Of a stretch of DNA of 64,000 bases, positions 40,387-49,558 are shown in pieces. Both the position numbers and the translations under genes were made by a program. This stretch comes from Anaerocolumna sp. MB42-C2. GTDB taxonomy: Bacteria > Bacillota > Clostridia > Lachnospirales > Lachnospiraceae. Within the stretch, counting starts at the first letter, position 1. Each line of letters starts with the position of its first letter. The stretch lies in contig NZ_CP133190.1 of NCBI RefSeq assembly GCF_030913705.1, positions 248,001-312,000 of the forward strand. Direction: 5' to 3'. Below the pieces are notes generated by a model. That model did no database searches and had not been told where the DNA came from. It saw nothing but the letters and a program-made list of their open reading frames with translations.

Positions 40387-40452
40387 TTTATATACAGCCG
40401 TTTTATTATGACATAAACGAATCCTTTGCGTTTTGTGTGTATCGGTAAGTCT

Positions 40453-40499
40453 GTTACTGCTCACGGAACTGCTGACTTTTTGCAGGGAGTGAACAGTAT
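40453..40499. repeat. Interspersed hairpin repeat, copy 1
   Basis: GTTACTGCTCACGGAACTGC starts a 47-base near-palindrome in which TCAC, CTGC and ACTG pair with GCAG, GTGA and CAGT. A diverged copy with the same central CACGGAACTG lies at 60866-60912. Confidence 0.6.
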
Positions 40500-40537
40500 T
40501 TATGTTATTGTTTATCCCGACTGCATATAATTTATGA

Positions 40538-40565
40538 TTGATTTTTTATTTTACTGTAGTATAAT
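40538..40565 (+). promoter_or_regulatory. Thiamine operon promoter
   Basis: TTGATT, a 16-base spacer and TATAAT, ending about 10 bases before the TPP riboswitch. Confidence 0.65.
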
Positions 40566-40575
40566 TTAAATAAAT

Positions 40576-40718
40576 ACAAAGGGGAGCTTGCGAAAAGCAG
40601 GCTGAGAGTAAGCTGTTATGCTTAGACCCGTAACCTGATTTGGATAATGCCAACGTAGGGATATATTTTGTGGAATTTTCTGCATATATACTTTATTGGT
40701 ATATGTGCATTTTTTTTG
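40576..40718 (+). promoter_or_regulatory. TPP riboswitch with terminator
   Basis: The aptamer (about 40576-40664) has all THI-box elements: GGGGAGC, CTGAGAG, GACCCGTAACCTGA, TTTGGATAATGCCAACGTAGGGA. It is followed by a hairpin (TGCATATATAC with GTATATGTGCA, 40681-40709) and a run of eight T. Thiamine pyrophosphate should cause early termination of the thiM-thiE-HAD-thiD-thiC transcript. Confidence 0.96.
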
Positions 40719-40769
40719 CGAAAGGATTGTTGACATACCTTTCAGTTTGTATTTGCGAAAGGAGATATC

Positions 40770-41591
40770 ATGTTTAAAGAATGTTTGGAAAATGTTCGTG
40801 AACTCAAACCACTCGTTCACAATATAACAAACTATGTAACTGTTAATGATGTAGCTAACGTACTTCTGGCTTGCGGAGGAAGCCCGATTATGACAGATGA
40901 TCTTAAGGATGTGGAAGACATTACTTCAATCTGCGGAGGACTTAACATTAACATTGGAACACTGAACAAAAATACAATTCCCTCCATGTTTCTCGCAGGA
41001 AAGAAAGCAAATAAACTTGGTCATAAAGTTCTTCTTGATCCGGTAGGTGCAGGTGCCAGTAGACTTCGTACCGATACTGCAGTTAAACTGATGCAGGAGA
41101 TTAAGTTTAATGTAATTCGCGGAAATATTTCCGAGATTAAGACTTTGGCCTACGGAAGCGGCAGTACCAAAGGAGTGGATGCTGATGTATCAGATACAGT
41201 AACAGAATTATCCCTTGATAAAGCGGTTTCCTTTGCTAAAAATCTTTCTTTAAAAACAGGCTGTATTATCGCCGTCACAGGTGCAATTGATTTAGTTACC
41301 GATGGGAAGCAATGTTATGTAATACGGAACGGCAGAGCCGAAATGGGTAAAATAACAGGGACAGGCTGCCAGCTTTCGGCAGTGATAACGGCATTTCTGA
41401 TTGCCAACCCGGATAATGAACTGGAAGCTGCAGCTGCAGCGGTATGCACCATGGGGCTTGCGGGGGAAATCGGCTGGAACAATATGCAGCCTACCGATGG
41501 AAATTCTACATACCGAAACAGAATCATTGATGCTATTTATAATATGGATGGGGATACTCTGAATAAAGGAGCAAAGTATGAATTGCGATAA
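40770..41591 (+). CDS. thiM: Hydroxyethylthiazole kinase
   Basis: A 273-residue ribokinase-like enzyme that phosphorylates the salvaged thiazole alcohol. It begins with VRELKPLVHNITNYVTVNDVANVLLA, and the ATP/catalytic region is GKITGTGCQLSAVITAFL. GAAAGGAG precedes the start. First gene after the TPP riboswitch, overlapping thiE by 14 bases. Since thiG, thiH and thiS are not in the operon, thiazole is probably obtained by salvage. Confidence 0.96.
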   Translation: MFKECLENVRELKPLVHNITNYVTVNDVANVLLACGGSPIMTDDLKDVEDITSICGGLNINIGTLNKNTIPSMFLAGKKANKLGHKVLLDPVGAGASRLRTDTAVKLMQEIKFNVIRGNISEIKTLAYGSGSTKGVDADVSDTVTELSLDKAVSFAKNLSLKTGCIIAVTGAIDLVTDGKQCYVIRNGRAEMGKITGTGCQLSAVITAFLIANPDNELEAAAAAVCTMGLAGEIGWNNMQPTDGNSTYRNRIIDAIYNMDGDTLNKGAKYELR

Positions 41592-42219
41592 AAAGAATCT
41601 GCTTTTATATGCCGTTACCGACAGGTTTTGGCTTGGATGTGAATCCCTCTATAGTCAGGTCGAGAAAGCCTTAGAAGGCGGAGTTACTTTTCTTCAGCTT
41701 CGCGAGAAAGAATTAGAAGAAAGTATATTTCAAAAGGAAGCTATTGAGATAAAGGAATTATGCAAAAGATTTCAGGTTCCTTTTATCATCAATGATAATG
41801 TAAATATAGCGATTGCTATGGAGGCTGACGGAGTACATGTAGGTCAGAGGGATATGGAGGCCGTAAATGTTCGTAAAATCATTGGTCCTGATAAAATTCT
41901 TGGAGTATCGGCTCAAACGGTAGAACAGGCAGTTTTGGCAGAAAAACAAGGAGCTGATTATTTAGGGGTTGGAGCTGTGTTTCCTACCGGTTCCAAAGCT
42001 GATGCAGATGATGTCAGTTATGAAACATTAAAAGCAATCTGTCAGGCCGTGAGCATTCCAGTGGTAGCAATCGGTGGTATCAGTAAAGATAATATAATGG
42101 AGCTTACCGGCTCCGGAATATGCGGAGTCGCTGTTATCAGTGCAATCTTTGCACAGCCGGACATTAAAAAAGCTACTGCAAAATTAAAAGAATTGACAAA
42201 AAAGATGGTGATAGAGTGA
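41578..42219 (+). CDS. thiE: Thiamine-phosphate synthase
   Basis: A 213-residue TIM-barrel enzyme that joins HMP-pyrophosphate and thiazole phosphate. Motifs include LQLREKELEE, FIINDNVNIAIAMEADGVHVGQRD, GVGAVFPTGSKADAD and VAIGGISKDN. The start lies within thiM after AAAGGAG, and the end overlaps the HAD gene by four bases. Confidence 0.96.
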   Translation: MNCDKKNLLLYAVTDRFWLGCESLYSQVEKALEGGVTFLQLREKELEESIFQKEAIEIKELCKRFQVPFIINDNVNIAIAMEADGVHVGQRDMEAVNVRKIIGPDKILGVSAQTVEQAVLAEKQGADYLGVGAVFPTGSKADADDVSYETLKAICQAVSIPVVAIGGISKDNIMELTGSGICGVAVISAIFAQPDIKKATAKLKELTKKMVIE

Positions 42220-42881
42220 TAACAGGGGCAATCTTTGATTTGGACGGTACAATACTTGATTCTATGTCAATATGGGATAAAGCCGGTGAACTATACTTAG
42301 GAAGTTTAGGAATAAGGGCAGAACCTGACCTCAGTAAGATTATGTACTCCATGAGTATGAAAGAAGGCGCTGAATATCTAAAAAATAGATATCAGTTGGA
42401 CTTGACTTCCGATGACATTATAAATGGGATTAATAATACAATCGAACATTTTTACCGATTTCAGGTTACATTAAAAGATGGTGTATTGCAGTTTTTAGAG
42501 GAGTTAAGAAAAGCAGGTATTACAATAACGCTGGCAACCTCCAGTGACCGAAGGATAATTGAAGCAGCTCTTAAAAGGTTAAAGGTTTTAAATTATTTTG
42601 ACAGGATATTTACCTGTACGGAGATAGGAGAAAGTAAAGAAAAACCTGCTATTTATCTTAAGGCAGCTGAGTATATGAAAACTGATATTCAATCTACCTG
42701 GGTGTTCGAAGATGCCTTATACGCAATTAGAACAGCCAAAAATGCAGGATTTAAAACTGCAGGTATATTTGATCCCTCCAGTATAACAGATCAGGTTATG
42801 ATTAAAAGATATAGCGATATCTATATAAAAAACTTAACCAATATTACTATGTTTTTAGAAATAGCAGCTAAAACAGAATGA
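42216..42881 (+). CDS. HAD-family phosphatase in the thiamine operon
   Basis: A 221-residue HAD hydrolase of the beta-phosphoglucomutase-like group. Motif I is FDLDGTILDS, motif II is TLATSSDR, motif III has K in ESKEKPA and motif IV is FEDALYAI. It begins with GTG overlapping the thiE stop. Its place suggests a thiamine phosphate or HMP phosphate as substrate, perhaps as a housekeeping phosphatase in thiamine salvage; the sequence alone does not show which. Confidence 0.85.
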   Translation: MITGAIFDLDGTILDSMSIWDKAGELYLGSLGIRAEPDLSKIMYSMSMKEGAEYLKNRYQLDLTSDDIINGINNTIEHFYRFQVTLKDGVLQFLEELRKAGITITLATSSDRRIIEAALKRLKVLNYFDRIFTCTEIGESKEKPAIYLKAAEYMKTDIQSTWVFEDALYAIRTAKNAGFKTAGIFDPSSITDQVMIKRYSDIYIKNLTNITMFLEIAAKTE

Positions 42882-42888
42882 TACATAG

Positions 42889-43013
42889 GCGGTAAACCGG
42901 GGGCACCACCTTTTGCCGCTTTATAAAATTAATGCTTGTACTAAAATAATAATAAGGATAGAGCATAGGGATGTTACAAAAATATCATATTTTAGGTTAT
43001 TTCCCACATCCCT
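42889..43013 (+). promoter_or_regulatory. Two hairpins between the HAD gene and thiD
   Basis: GCGGTAAA pairs with TTTTGCCGC (42889-42919) and AGGGATGT with ACATCCCT (42967-43013). No T run follows either, so they look more like processing or stability elements within the operon than terminators. The second ends 15 bases before the thiD start and could affect its weak ribosome-binding site. Confidence 0.4.
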
Positions 43014-43028
43014 TGTTACGGTGATAAA

Positions 43029-43829
43029 ATGAGAACAGCATTAACAATTGCAGGCAGTGATTCCTGCGGAGGCGCCGGCATCCAGGCAGATATTAAGACG
43101 ATGACCGCCTATGGCATTTATGCCATGAGTGCGGTTACTGCGCTTACTGCCCAGAATACAACCGGCGTTACTGGTATTATGGAAGTAACAGAAGAATTTT
43201 TAGGCAAACAGTTAGACAGTATTTTTACGGATATTTACCCGGATGCAGTTAAAATAGGTATGGTTTCATCAAGTAATCTAATAGAAATAATATCGGAAAA
43301 GTTAAAATATTATAAAGCGAAAAACATTGTTGTGGATCCGGTAATGATTTCCACCAGTGGTTCAAAGCTGCTTAAAGAGGATGCCGTAGAAACCTTAAAA
43401 TTAAGTTTGTTCCGGCAGGCGGTATTATTAACTCCTAATATACCGGAGGCTTCTGTGTTATCAGGTATATCCATTACAGAAGAAGAAACTATGATTAAAG
43501 CAGCAGAAATCATAAGCAATGAATTCGGTTGTGCTGTTTTATTAAAGGGCGGACACAGCATCAATGATGCCAATGATTTATTATACCAGAATCACAAGTA
43601 CACCTGGTTAATCGGTCAGAGAATTAATAACAACAATACACATGGAACAGGGTGCACTTTATCCAGCGCCATCGCTTCCGGTCTTGCTAAGGGTCTTAAT
43701 CTGGAGCCCTCAATACGATTGGCCAAAGAATATATATCCGGAGCATTAAAAGCAAACCTCAATCTTGGTAAAGGAAACGGACCGCTTAATCACACATGGA
43801 ATTTATTTAAAGAGGAGACAGAACAATGA
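43029..43829 (+). CDS. thiD: Hydroxymethylpyrimidine/phosphomethylpyrimidine kinase
   Basis: A 266-residue ribokinase-family enzyme that phosphorylates HMP twice. It begins [21 protein letters not shown] and ends the active site with [15 protein letters not shown]. It overlaps thiC by four bases. Together with ThiC it supplies the pyrimidine half of thiamine. Confidence 0.96.
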   Translation: MRTALTIAGSDSCGGAGIQADIKTMTAYGIYAMSAVTALTAQNTTGVTGIMEVTEEFLGKQLDSIFTDIYPDAVKIGMVSSSNLIEIISEKLKYYKAKNIVVDPVMISTSGSKLLKEDAVETLKLSLFRQAVLLTPNIPEASVLSGISITEEETMIKAAEIISNEFGCAVLLKGGHSINDANDLLYQNHKYTWLIGQRINNNNTHGTGCTLSSAIASGLAKGLNLEPSIRLAKEYISGALKANLNLGKGNGPLNHTWNLFKEETEQ

Positions 43830-45130
43830 GAGAATATGCAACACAAATGGACGCAGCAAGAAAAGGGATTATAACGAAAGAACTAGAAATCGTGGCAGAG
43901 AAAGAACTTATGACTGCCCAGGAATTATTACCATTGGTAGCTTCCGGAAAAGTAGCAATATGCGCAAACAAAAATCATAAATGTTTAGAACCCCAGGGGG
44001 TGGGCTCTATGCTGAAAACGAAAATAAACGTGAATCTTGGGATTTCAAGAGATTGTAAAGATTATGATATTGAAATGAAGAAAGTGATGGAAGCGGTTCA
44101 TATGGGAGCGCATGCAATTATGGATTTATCTTCACATGGTGATACGATTCCTTTCCGTCGTAAACTAATCGATGAATGCCCTGCTATGATTGGTACAGTA
44201 CCTATATATGATTCTGTTATTCACTATCAAAGAGATCTGGCTGATCTTACGGCAAAGGATTTTATTGATGTAGTAAAACTGCATGCTGAAGATGGTGTTG
44301 ATTTTGTAACTCTGCACTGTGGAATAACTCGAAAAACCATCGATCAGATCAAGTTACATAAAAGAAAAATGAATATAGTATCCAGAGGCGGTTCCCTGGT
44401 ATTTGCCTGGATGTGTATGACAGGGGAAGAAAATCCGTTTTATGAGTATTATGACGAAATTCTTGATATCTGCCGTGAATATGATGTTACCATATCATTG
44501 GGAGATGCCTGCAGACCGGGATGTCTTGCTGATGCATCGGATGTATGCCAGATTGAAGAACTGGTACGCCTGGGTGAACTTACCAAAAGGGCATGGGAAA
44601 AGGATGTACAGGTTATGGTAGAAGGCCCCGGTCATATGCCTATGGATCAGATCGCCGCAAATATGAAACTGCAGCAGACCATCTGTAACGGAGCACCTTT
44701 TTATGTATTAGGACCATTGGTAACAGATATAGCTCCAGGTTATGATCATATTACTTCTGCAATCGGCGGAGCTATTGCAGCTTCAACCGGCGCAGCTTTT
44801 TTATGTTATGTAACTCCGGCAGAACACCTGGCACTGCCGAATCTGGATGATGTGAAACAAGGTATCATAGCATCCAAGATTGCCGCTCATGCCGCTGATA
44901 TAGCCAAAGGAGTAAGGGGAGCAAGGGAGATTGATGATAAGATGGCAGATGCAAGAAAAGTACTTGACTGGGAAGCACAATGGGAGTGTGCAATAGATCC
45001 GGAAACAGCTAAAGCAATTCGTGCAAACAGAAAGCCGGAACAGGAAGATACCTGTTCCATGTGCGGAAAATTCTGTGCCGTAAGAAGTATGAATAAAGCT
45101 CTTGCGGGAGAACATATTGATATTTTATAG
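43826..45130 (+). CDS. thiC: Phosphomethylpyrimidine synthase ThiC
   Basis: A 434-residue radical-SAM enzyme that converts aminoimidazole ribotide into HMP phosphate. The C-terminal cluster ligands are CSMCGKFC, the CxxCxxxxC type of this family. [12 protein letters not shown] and [12 protein letters not shown] are conserved. It is the clostridial short form. AGAGGAG precedes the start. Last gene of the operon. Confidence 0.97.
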   Translation: MREYATQMDAARKGIITKELEIVAEKELMTAQELLPLVASGKVAICANKNHKCLEPQGVGSMLKTKINVNLGISRDCKDYDIEMKKVMEAVHMGAHAIMDLSSHGDTIPFRRKLIDECPAMIGTVPIYDSVIHYQRDLADLTAKDFIDVVKLHAEDGVDFVTLHCGITRKTIDQIKLHKRKMNIVSRGGSLVFAWMCMTGEENPFYEYYDEILDICREYDVTISLGDACRPGCLADASDVCQIEELVRLGELTKRAWEKDVQVMVEGPGHMPMDQIAANMKLQQTICNGAPFYVLGPLVTDIAPGYDHITSAIGGAIAASTGAAFLCYVTPAEHLALPNLDDVKQGIIASKIAAHAADIAKGVRGAREIDDKMADARKVLDWEAQWECAIDPETAKAIRANRKPEQEDTCSMCGKFCAVRSMNKALAGEHIDIL

Positions 45131-45180
45131 CAGTTCCTTTATAAATATTAAATTTACCGTCTATGATATAAAAGCATGAG

Positions 45181-45222
45181 AGACAGCCTAAATGGATTAC
45201 AGCCATTTAGGCTGTCTTATTA
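45181..45222 (+). terminator. Terminator of the thiamine operon
   Basis: A perfect 15-bp stem AGACAGCCTAAATGG with its complement around a 7-base loop, followed by TATTAGG; the T run is short. Confidence 0.78.
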
Positions 45223-45397
45223 GGTAAGGGAATATTGTGTAAACAGTAACTATTGCTTTCCTTCCAGAGCTGCTTATTTTGAACAATACTTGCATTAATT
45301 TAATCAAAAAGTTATAATAAATATATTATTGTCAAATTATAAACTCAGGTACGTTAATATAATTTGTGCTGTTGGTTTTATGAAAGGAATAGTAAAA

Positions 45398-45982
45398 ATG
45401 GCAGAACAGTCAAATACAAAAGATAAAATTGTAAATGCAGCATGGGAATTGTTTCATGAAAAAGGATATGAAAATACTACGGTAGAAGATATTATTGCAG
45501 CCGCTAAAACTTCCAAAGGAACTTTTTATTACTATTTTGATCGAAAGGAGACTCTTTTAGATACTCTATCCACTATTTTAGACCATGAATACGAGAAACT
45601 TGAGAAAACTATGGACCCTGATTTAAACAGTTTTGATAAACTGCTGAATATGAACTATCAAATGCATTCATTTATAGAAAAACATATCGATATAGACCTG
45701 ATATCCTCACTGTATTCAACTCAATTGCTGCCAAAAGGGCAGACTAATTTATTGGATCAGAACCGTGTATATTATAAACTGGTAACGGATATTGTAGAAG
45801 AAGGTCAAAAAAGAGGACAGATTTCAACAAATAAATCAGTACGGGAAATCACAAAATATTATACTTTATGTGAACGGGCATTAGTTTCCGACTGGTGCTT
45901 AAACCGTGGAAATTATTCCTTGGAACAATACAGTAAAGAGTATATGCCTATTATGATGCAGGCATTTAAGCATATCGATTAA
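45398..45982 (+). CDS. TetR-family transcriptional regulator
   Basis: A 194-residue regulator. The N-terminal helix-turn-helix (IVNAAWELFHEKGYENTTVEDI, TSKGTFYYYFDRKETLL) is typical. The C-terminal ligand domain has the short dimer-forming type. AAAGGAAT precedes the ATG at 45398; the 23-codon extension has no site. It is the only DNA-binding protein next to the hydroxyproline/peptide region, converging on pepP, and is the nearest candidate to bind the repeated operator at 47609, 54921, 60963 and 62192. That link is inference. Confidence 0.88.
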   Translation: MAEQSNTKDKIVNAAWELFHEKGYENTTVEDIIAAAKTSKGTFYYYFDRKETLLDTLSTILDHEYEKLEKTMDPDLNSFDKLLNMNYQMHSFIEKHIDIDLISSLYSTQLLPKGQTNLLDQNRVYYKLVTDIVEEGQKRGQISTNKSVREITKYYTLCERALVSDWCLNRGNYSLEQYSKEYMPIMMQAFKHID

Positions 45983-46017
45983 TATTATATTTATAAGCAT
46001 AAAAAATGGGACTGCTA

Positions 46018-46074
46018 TAATATCTGATAAATTCTCACAAAAATCAACAGTCATCAGATATCTATAACAGTCCC
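46018..46074. terminator. Bidirectional terminator between tetR and pepP
   Basis: GGGACTG, TATA and ATCTGAT on the left pair with ATCAGAT, TATA and CAGTCCC on the right. It lies between convergent genes. Confidence 0.7.
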
Positions 46075-46081
46075 GCAGCAA

Positions 46082-47332
46082 TTATCTTTTACCCATAACA
46101 GCTTCTATCTCTTCAATACTTCTGGGCGTGATTGCCGATAGGTTTTCACAACCATTCTCTGTTATCAGACAGTTATCTTCCAAACGAAAGCCAATTCCCC
46201 AGTCCTCACAGTAAATTCCTATATCTACACAAAAAACCATTCCCGGAGCCGTAATCATATCTTCCATGGGGGATACCCTGTCATGAACATCATATCCCAC
46301 ATGATGAGCACCTCCATGCCAGATATATTTTCCAACTTCTTCATATTTTCTGCACAGGCCAATCTCTTTTAATTGTTCAAAATTATGTTTTCTTGCAATT
46401 TGATCTACCTCTTTCATGGGTAAACCCGGTTTCAGGATATTAAACATATAATTGGAGGTATCATAAGCACATTCATATAACAGGCGCTGCTTATCGTTAA
46501 ATTTGCCGTTGCAGGGCCAACCTCTGGAAACATCATTAATGATATTATCATAACAGGCTCCCACATCATTTAATATCATATCACCGTCTTTTGCCTGCCC
46601 TTTATAAGAGTAGTAATGGATACAGAAATTGTTGTTTCCCGCTGAGATAATGGACGGAAATCCGGGAGAGAGGACTCCGCGTTTTGCCAAAGCATAATCA
46701 AATTCCGCTTTATATTCATATTCATACATTCCCGGTTTGGAGGCAGTCATCATTGCTAGGATACCTGCTTGTGTAATTTGTTCCGCTTTTCTCATAGCTT
46801 CGATCTCACAAGCTTTTTTTATGGTCCTTTGTTTTCTGATTTGTATTTGTAAATTTTTAATCTTTATAAATGGATATCTTGTTTTTATGTAATTTGCTAA
46901 TTGATAGGAATCATTGTCCGGTTCCTCTTCGGTTAATCTATCAAAATCCAAATACAGTGTTTCCGCCAGACCTGAACCTATAAGCTGGTCCAAAGACACT
47001 TTAAAATTCTCAATGTATTTTACCGATTCAATTCCGGAAATATCAGAAGCTTCCGTATCCGTTAGCCTTCTGCCGGTCCAGCGTTCTTTTAATAAATCCG
47101 GAGGAAGCAAAAATACAGTATCTTCAGTGGTTGTTCCATCTTTAAAAGCCATAAGAATACTATTTTCCTGCTCTATACCTGTCATATACACGAAACTTCG
47201 GTTTGCAAAAAAGGGATAATATTCGTCACTGGTTTTCCTGGGTGCTCGTCCGCTGAACATTACCGCTATGGACCCTGATTCCAGGCTGTTGTAGAGGGTT
47301 TCTCTGTTTTCTTTGTGAAATTCTTTTTTCAT
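46082..47332 (-). CDS. pepP: Xaa-Pro aminopeptidase (aminopeptidase P, M24B)
   Basis: A 416-residue metallopeptidase that removes the residue before a proline. The N-terminal domain contains APRKTSDEYYPFFANRSFVYMTG. The pita-bread metal site is built from DGDMILNDVGACYDNIINDVSR, HGGAHHVGYDVHD, CVDIGIYCEDWGIGFRLED. Its position beside an oligopeptide transporter and the Hyp pathway suggests it opens X-Pro or X-Hyp bonds of imported peptides. I chose the second ATG of ATGGGTATAAAAATG; the first, at 47344, would add four residues. Neither has a strong ribosome-binding site. Confidence 0.9.
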   Translation of the reverse strand: MKKEFHKENRETLYNSLESGSIAVMFSGRAPRKTSDEYYPFFANRSFVYMTGIEQENSILMAFKDGTTTEDTVFLLPPDLLKERWTGRRLTDTEASDISGIESVKYIENFKVSLDQLIGSGLAETLYLDFDRLTEEEPDNDSYQLANYIKTRYPFIKIKNLQIQIRKQRTIKKACEIEAMRKAEQITQAGILAMMTASKPGMYEYEYKAEFDYALAKRGVLSPGFPSIISAGNNNFCIHYYSYKGQAKDGDMILNDVGACYDNIINDVSRGWPCNGKFNDKQRLLYECAYDTSNYMFNILKPGLPMKEVDQIARKHNFEQLKEIGLCRKYEEVGKYIWHGGAHHVGYDVHDRVSPMEDMITAPGMVFCVDIGIYCEDWGIGFRLEDNCLITENGCENLSAITPRSIEEIEAVMGKR

Positions 47333-47578
47333 TTTTATACCCATTACCTATCGCAAGCTTACTTGTGATACTGCCACAAATATATCGTTGAAAGAATCTC
47401 TTTTGTGGCATCCTTTCTATATTTTTAATTTTCTTTCAACGTTTCTCCCAACATATTACTAATTTCTTTTTCTTTAATTAAAATCAAATCAATTTAACAA
47501 AACAGAAACTACATTTTTTTCAAATTTAATCATTTAACGAATTAACCAATTAAATTATTAAAAAAAATAAAAAACGTG

Positions 47579-47607
47579 TTGACAAAATAAAAGCTGCTAT
47601 TTATAAT
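47579..47607 (+). promoter_or_regulatory. Promoter of the opp operon leader
   Basis: A consensus promoter: TTGACA, 17 bases, TATAAT. Transcription should start near 47614, inside the operator copy that follows. Confidence 0.85.
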
Positions 47608-47608
47608 A

Positions 47609-47637
47609 TAGACCATAGTATAAAACATAGTATAATA
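47609..47637 (+). promoter_or_regulatory. Shared 29-bp operator, copy 1 (opp)
   Basis: TAGACCATAGTATAAAACAT begins the copy; it contains CATAGTATAA twice, 12 bases apart. It starts two bases after the -10 box and covers the expected transcription start, a position suited to repression. It shares 17 invariant positions with the copies at 54921, 60963 and 62192. Confidence 0.75.
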
Positions 47638-47669
47638 CAGCTCATAACTAAATTCAAGTTAAAAATTAA

Positions 47670-47716
47670 AAGAGTGGCAACGCAGTCATCTACGGCTGAG
47701 TTGCCACTCTTGTTTT
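47670..47716 (+). terminator. Intrinsic terminator inside the opp leader
   Basis: A perfect 12-bp stem AAGAGTGGCAAC / GTTGCCACTCTT is followed by GTTTTATC. It lies about 55 bases after the promoter and 136 bases before oppA, so read-through must be controlled, or a short RNA is made. The rest of 47717-47852 includes a weaker stem (ACATTCT/AGAATGT). Confidence 0.75.
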
Positions 47717-47852
47717 ATCAATATATTTTAAATTATGAACTGATCGAACTATAAGCAGGAAGAACATGCGAAAAAATTACAGGTTTATGGACATTCTTAA
47801 AAAATAGTATGTAGAGAATGTTAATTATAATTATATTAAAGGAGGAACAGTT

Positions 47853-49544
47853 ATGAGTAAAAGAAAGTTATTAACACTAGTTTTAACAGCTGCATTAAGT
47901 ATTACTGCCTTAACAGGATGCGGTGTCTATGAGAAAGACTCCCAGGTAAAAGACACAAGTGCTTCACCAACTGGCAATAGTACCGATACCGGTTCGGCAG
48001 ACATCGGCACCACCGAATCGACGGGAACAAAAGAAATCAACTATTCAATTTCCAATGAACCGCCGACGCTTGATCCTCAATTAGTAAATTCCATGTATGG
48101 AGCAACACTGGATTATCATTTATTCGAGGGACTTATGAGAAATAATGATGGGACTGTTGAACCGGCCTGTGCAAAAAGTTATGATCTATCCGATGACGGT
48201 CTTGTATATACGTTTCATTTAAAAGACGGATTGGTATGGAGTGACGGACAACCATTGAAAGCGGAAGACTTCGTCTATGGTATGCAGCGCCTGGTAAATC
48301 CTAAGACAGCAAGCCCTTCCTCCTTTATGGGCACCATCCTAAAAAATGCTTCGAGAGTAAACAGCGGTGAATTACCGGTTGAAGAATTAGGAGTAAAAGC
48401 AATTGACGATTCCACAGTTGAAATAACATTGGAGAATCCGGCAGGTTATTTTCTTGGTGTCTTGTCTACCAGCGGATATTATCCCTGCAGAAAAGATTTA
48501 GTTGAGAAATATGGGAAAGATTTTGCTGCAGATGCAGATAAAAATGTGTATAACGGCCCTTTTACCTTAACCAGCTGGGAACATGCTAGTTCGCTCACTT
48601 TTACTAAAAATGAAAATTACTGGAATAAGGATATTGTTAAATTAAATAAAGTGGATATATCCGTAGTAACGGATAAAAATACCGCACTTGGCTTATATGA
48701 AAACGGAGAATTGGATTTTGCGGAAATTCCCTCCGAGCTGGTTGCAAATTATCCTGATGCCAAAAGTTATTATTCCGGTGCCGTGGAATATTTACAGATT
48801 AATCTCAGTGCGAATAAAATCCTTGCGAATAAAAATTTCCGCAACGCCATGAGTGCGGCCATAAACCGGCAGGAGTTTGTAACGTTGGCAACCTCCAATG
48901 TGAATAAAGTAACTTCCAGATATGTACTCCCACAGGTTTCAGGTGTAGAAAAAACTTATGGTGAGGAATACCCCCTTGAAGCTTTTGGCGCTACCAATGA
49001 TAACGAAAAAGCAAAAGGATATTTAGATGCAGCTATGAAAGAACTGGGTATATCTTCCCCTTCTGATATTAAGGTTGTATTAAACACAGCTGATGCAGAT
49101 TCTTCAAGAAAACAAGCCGAAGTAATCCAGGAACAGCTGCAGACAAATTTAGGTATCGTAATCGAAATTAACCAGGTCCCTTATAAACAATTATATGAAC
49201 TTCATTCCGCACATGATTATGAAATGATGTTCACCGGCTGGGTACCGGATTATTCCGATCCTTTCAGTTATCTGGAGTTTTTTGAAACGGATAACGGCTA
49301 TAACAACTCCGTATACAGCAACAAAGAATATGATAAGTATATCCAGGCAGCGAAAGCTTCCCTTGATCCTAAAAAGAGATTGGATGATTTATATGAAGCA
49401 GAAAAGATCCTGTGTCAGGATTTACCCATCATTCCTCTTGATATGGTATGTTCCTATTACTTATTAAATGAGAAGGCAACAAACTTCAAACCATATTTTG
49501 TCGGTACCGGATTAAATTACATACAGGCAGATATTACAGAATAA
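47853..49544 (+). CDS. oppA: Oligopeptide ABC transporter, substrate-binding lipoprotein
   Basis: A 563-residue lipoprotein of the SBP type 5 family. The signal peptide ends in the lipobox ALTGC, followed by a Ser/Thr/Gly linker. The binding domain starts at INYSISNEPPTLDPQLVNSM and includes WSDGQPLKAEDFVYGMQRL. It captures peptides outside the cell for OppBCDF. AAAGGAGG precedes the start. Placement before proC, hypD and the arabinofuranosidase suggests Hyp-containing peptides or glycopeptides as cargo (inference). Confidence 0.94.
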   Translation: MSKRKLLTLVLTAALSITALTGCGVYEKDSQVKDTSASPTGNSTDTGSADIGTTESTGTKEINYSISNEPPTLDPQLVNSMYGATLDYHLFEGLMRNNDGTVEPACAKSYDLSDDGLVYTFHLKDGLVWSDGQPLKAEDFVYGMQRLVNPKTASPSSFMGTILKNASRVNSGELPVEELGVKAIDDSTVEITLENPAGYFLGVLSTSGYYPCRKDLVEKYGKDFAADADKNVYNGPFTLTSWEHASSLTFTKNENYWNKDIVKLNKVDISVVTDKNTALGLYENGELDFAEIPSELVANYPDAKSYYSGAVEYLQINLSANKILANKNFRNAMSAAINRQEFVTLATSNVNKVTSRYVLPQVSGVEKTYGEEYPLEAFGATNDNEKAKGYLDAAMKELGISSPSDIKVVLNTADADSSRKQAEVIQEQLQTNLGIVIEINQVPYKQLYELHSAHDYEMMFTGWVPDYSDPFSYLEFFETDNGYNNSVYSNKEYDKYIQAAKASLDPKKRLDDLYEAEKILCQDLPIIPLDMVCSYYLLNEKATNFKPYFVGTGLNYIQADITE

Positions 49545-49558
49545 CAGGAGTAAATCAT

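Noticed and set aside
44801..45115. 104-codon frame opposite thiC
   Set aside because: It lies entirely on the reverse of the highly conserved thiC end and has no ribosome-binding site; the same holds for the other long antisense frames (for example 29168-29518, 49795-50112, 63139-63450).
47226..47411. 61-codon minus-strand frame over the pepP start
   Set aside because: Its ATG directly touches the AGAAAGG sequence, leaving no spacing, and it overlaps the conserved pepP frame.
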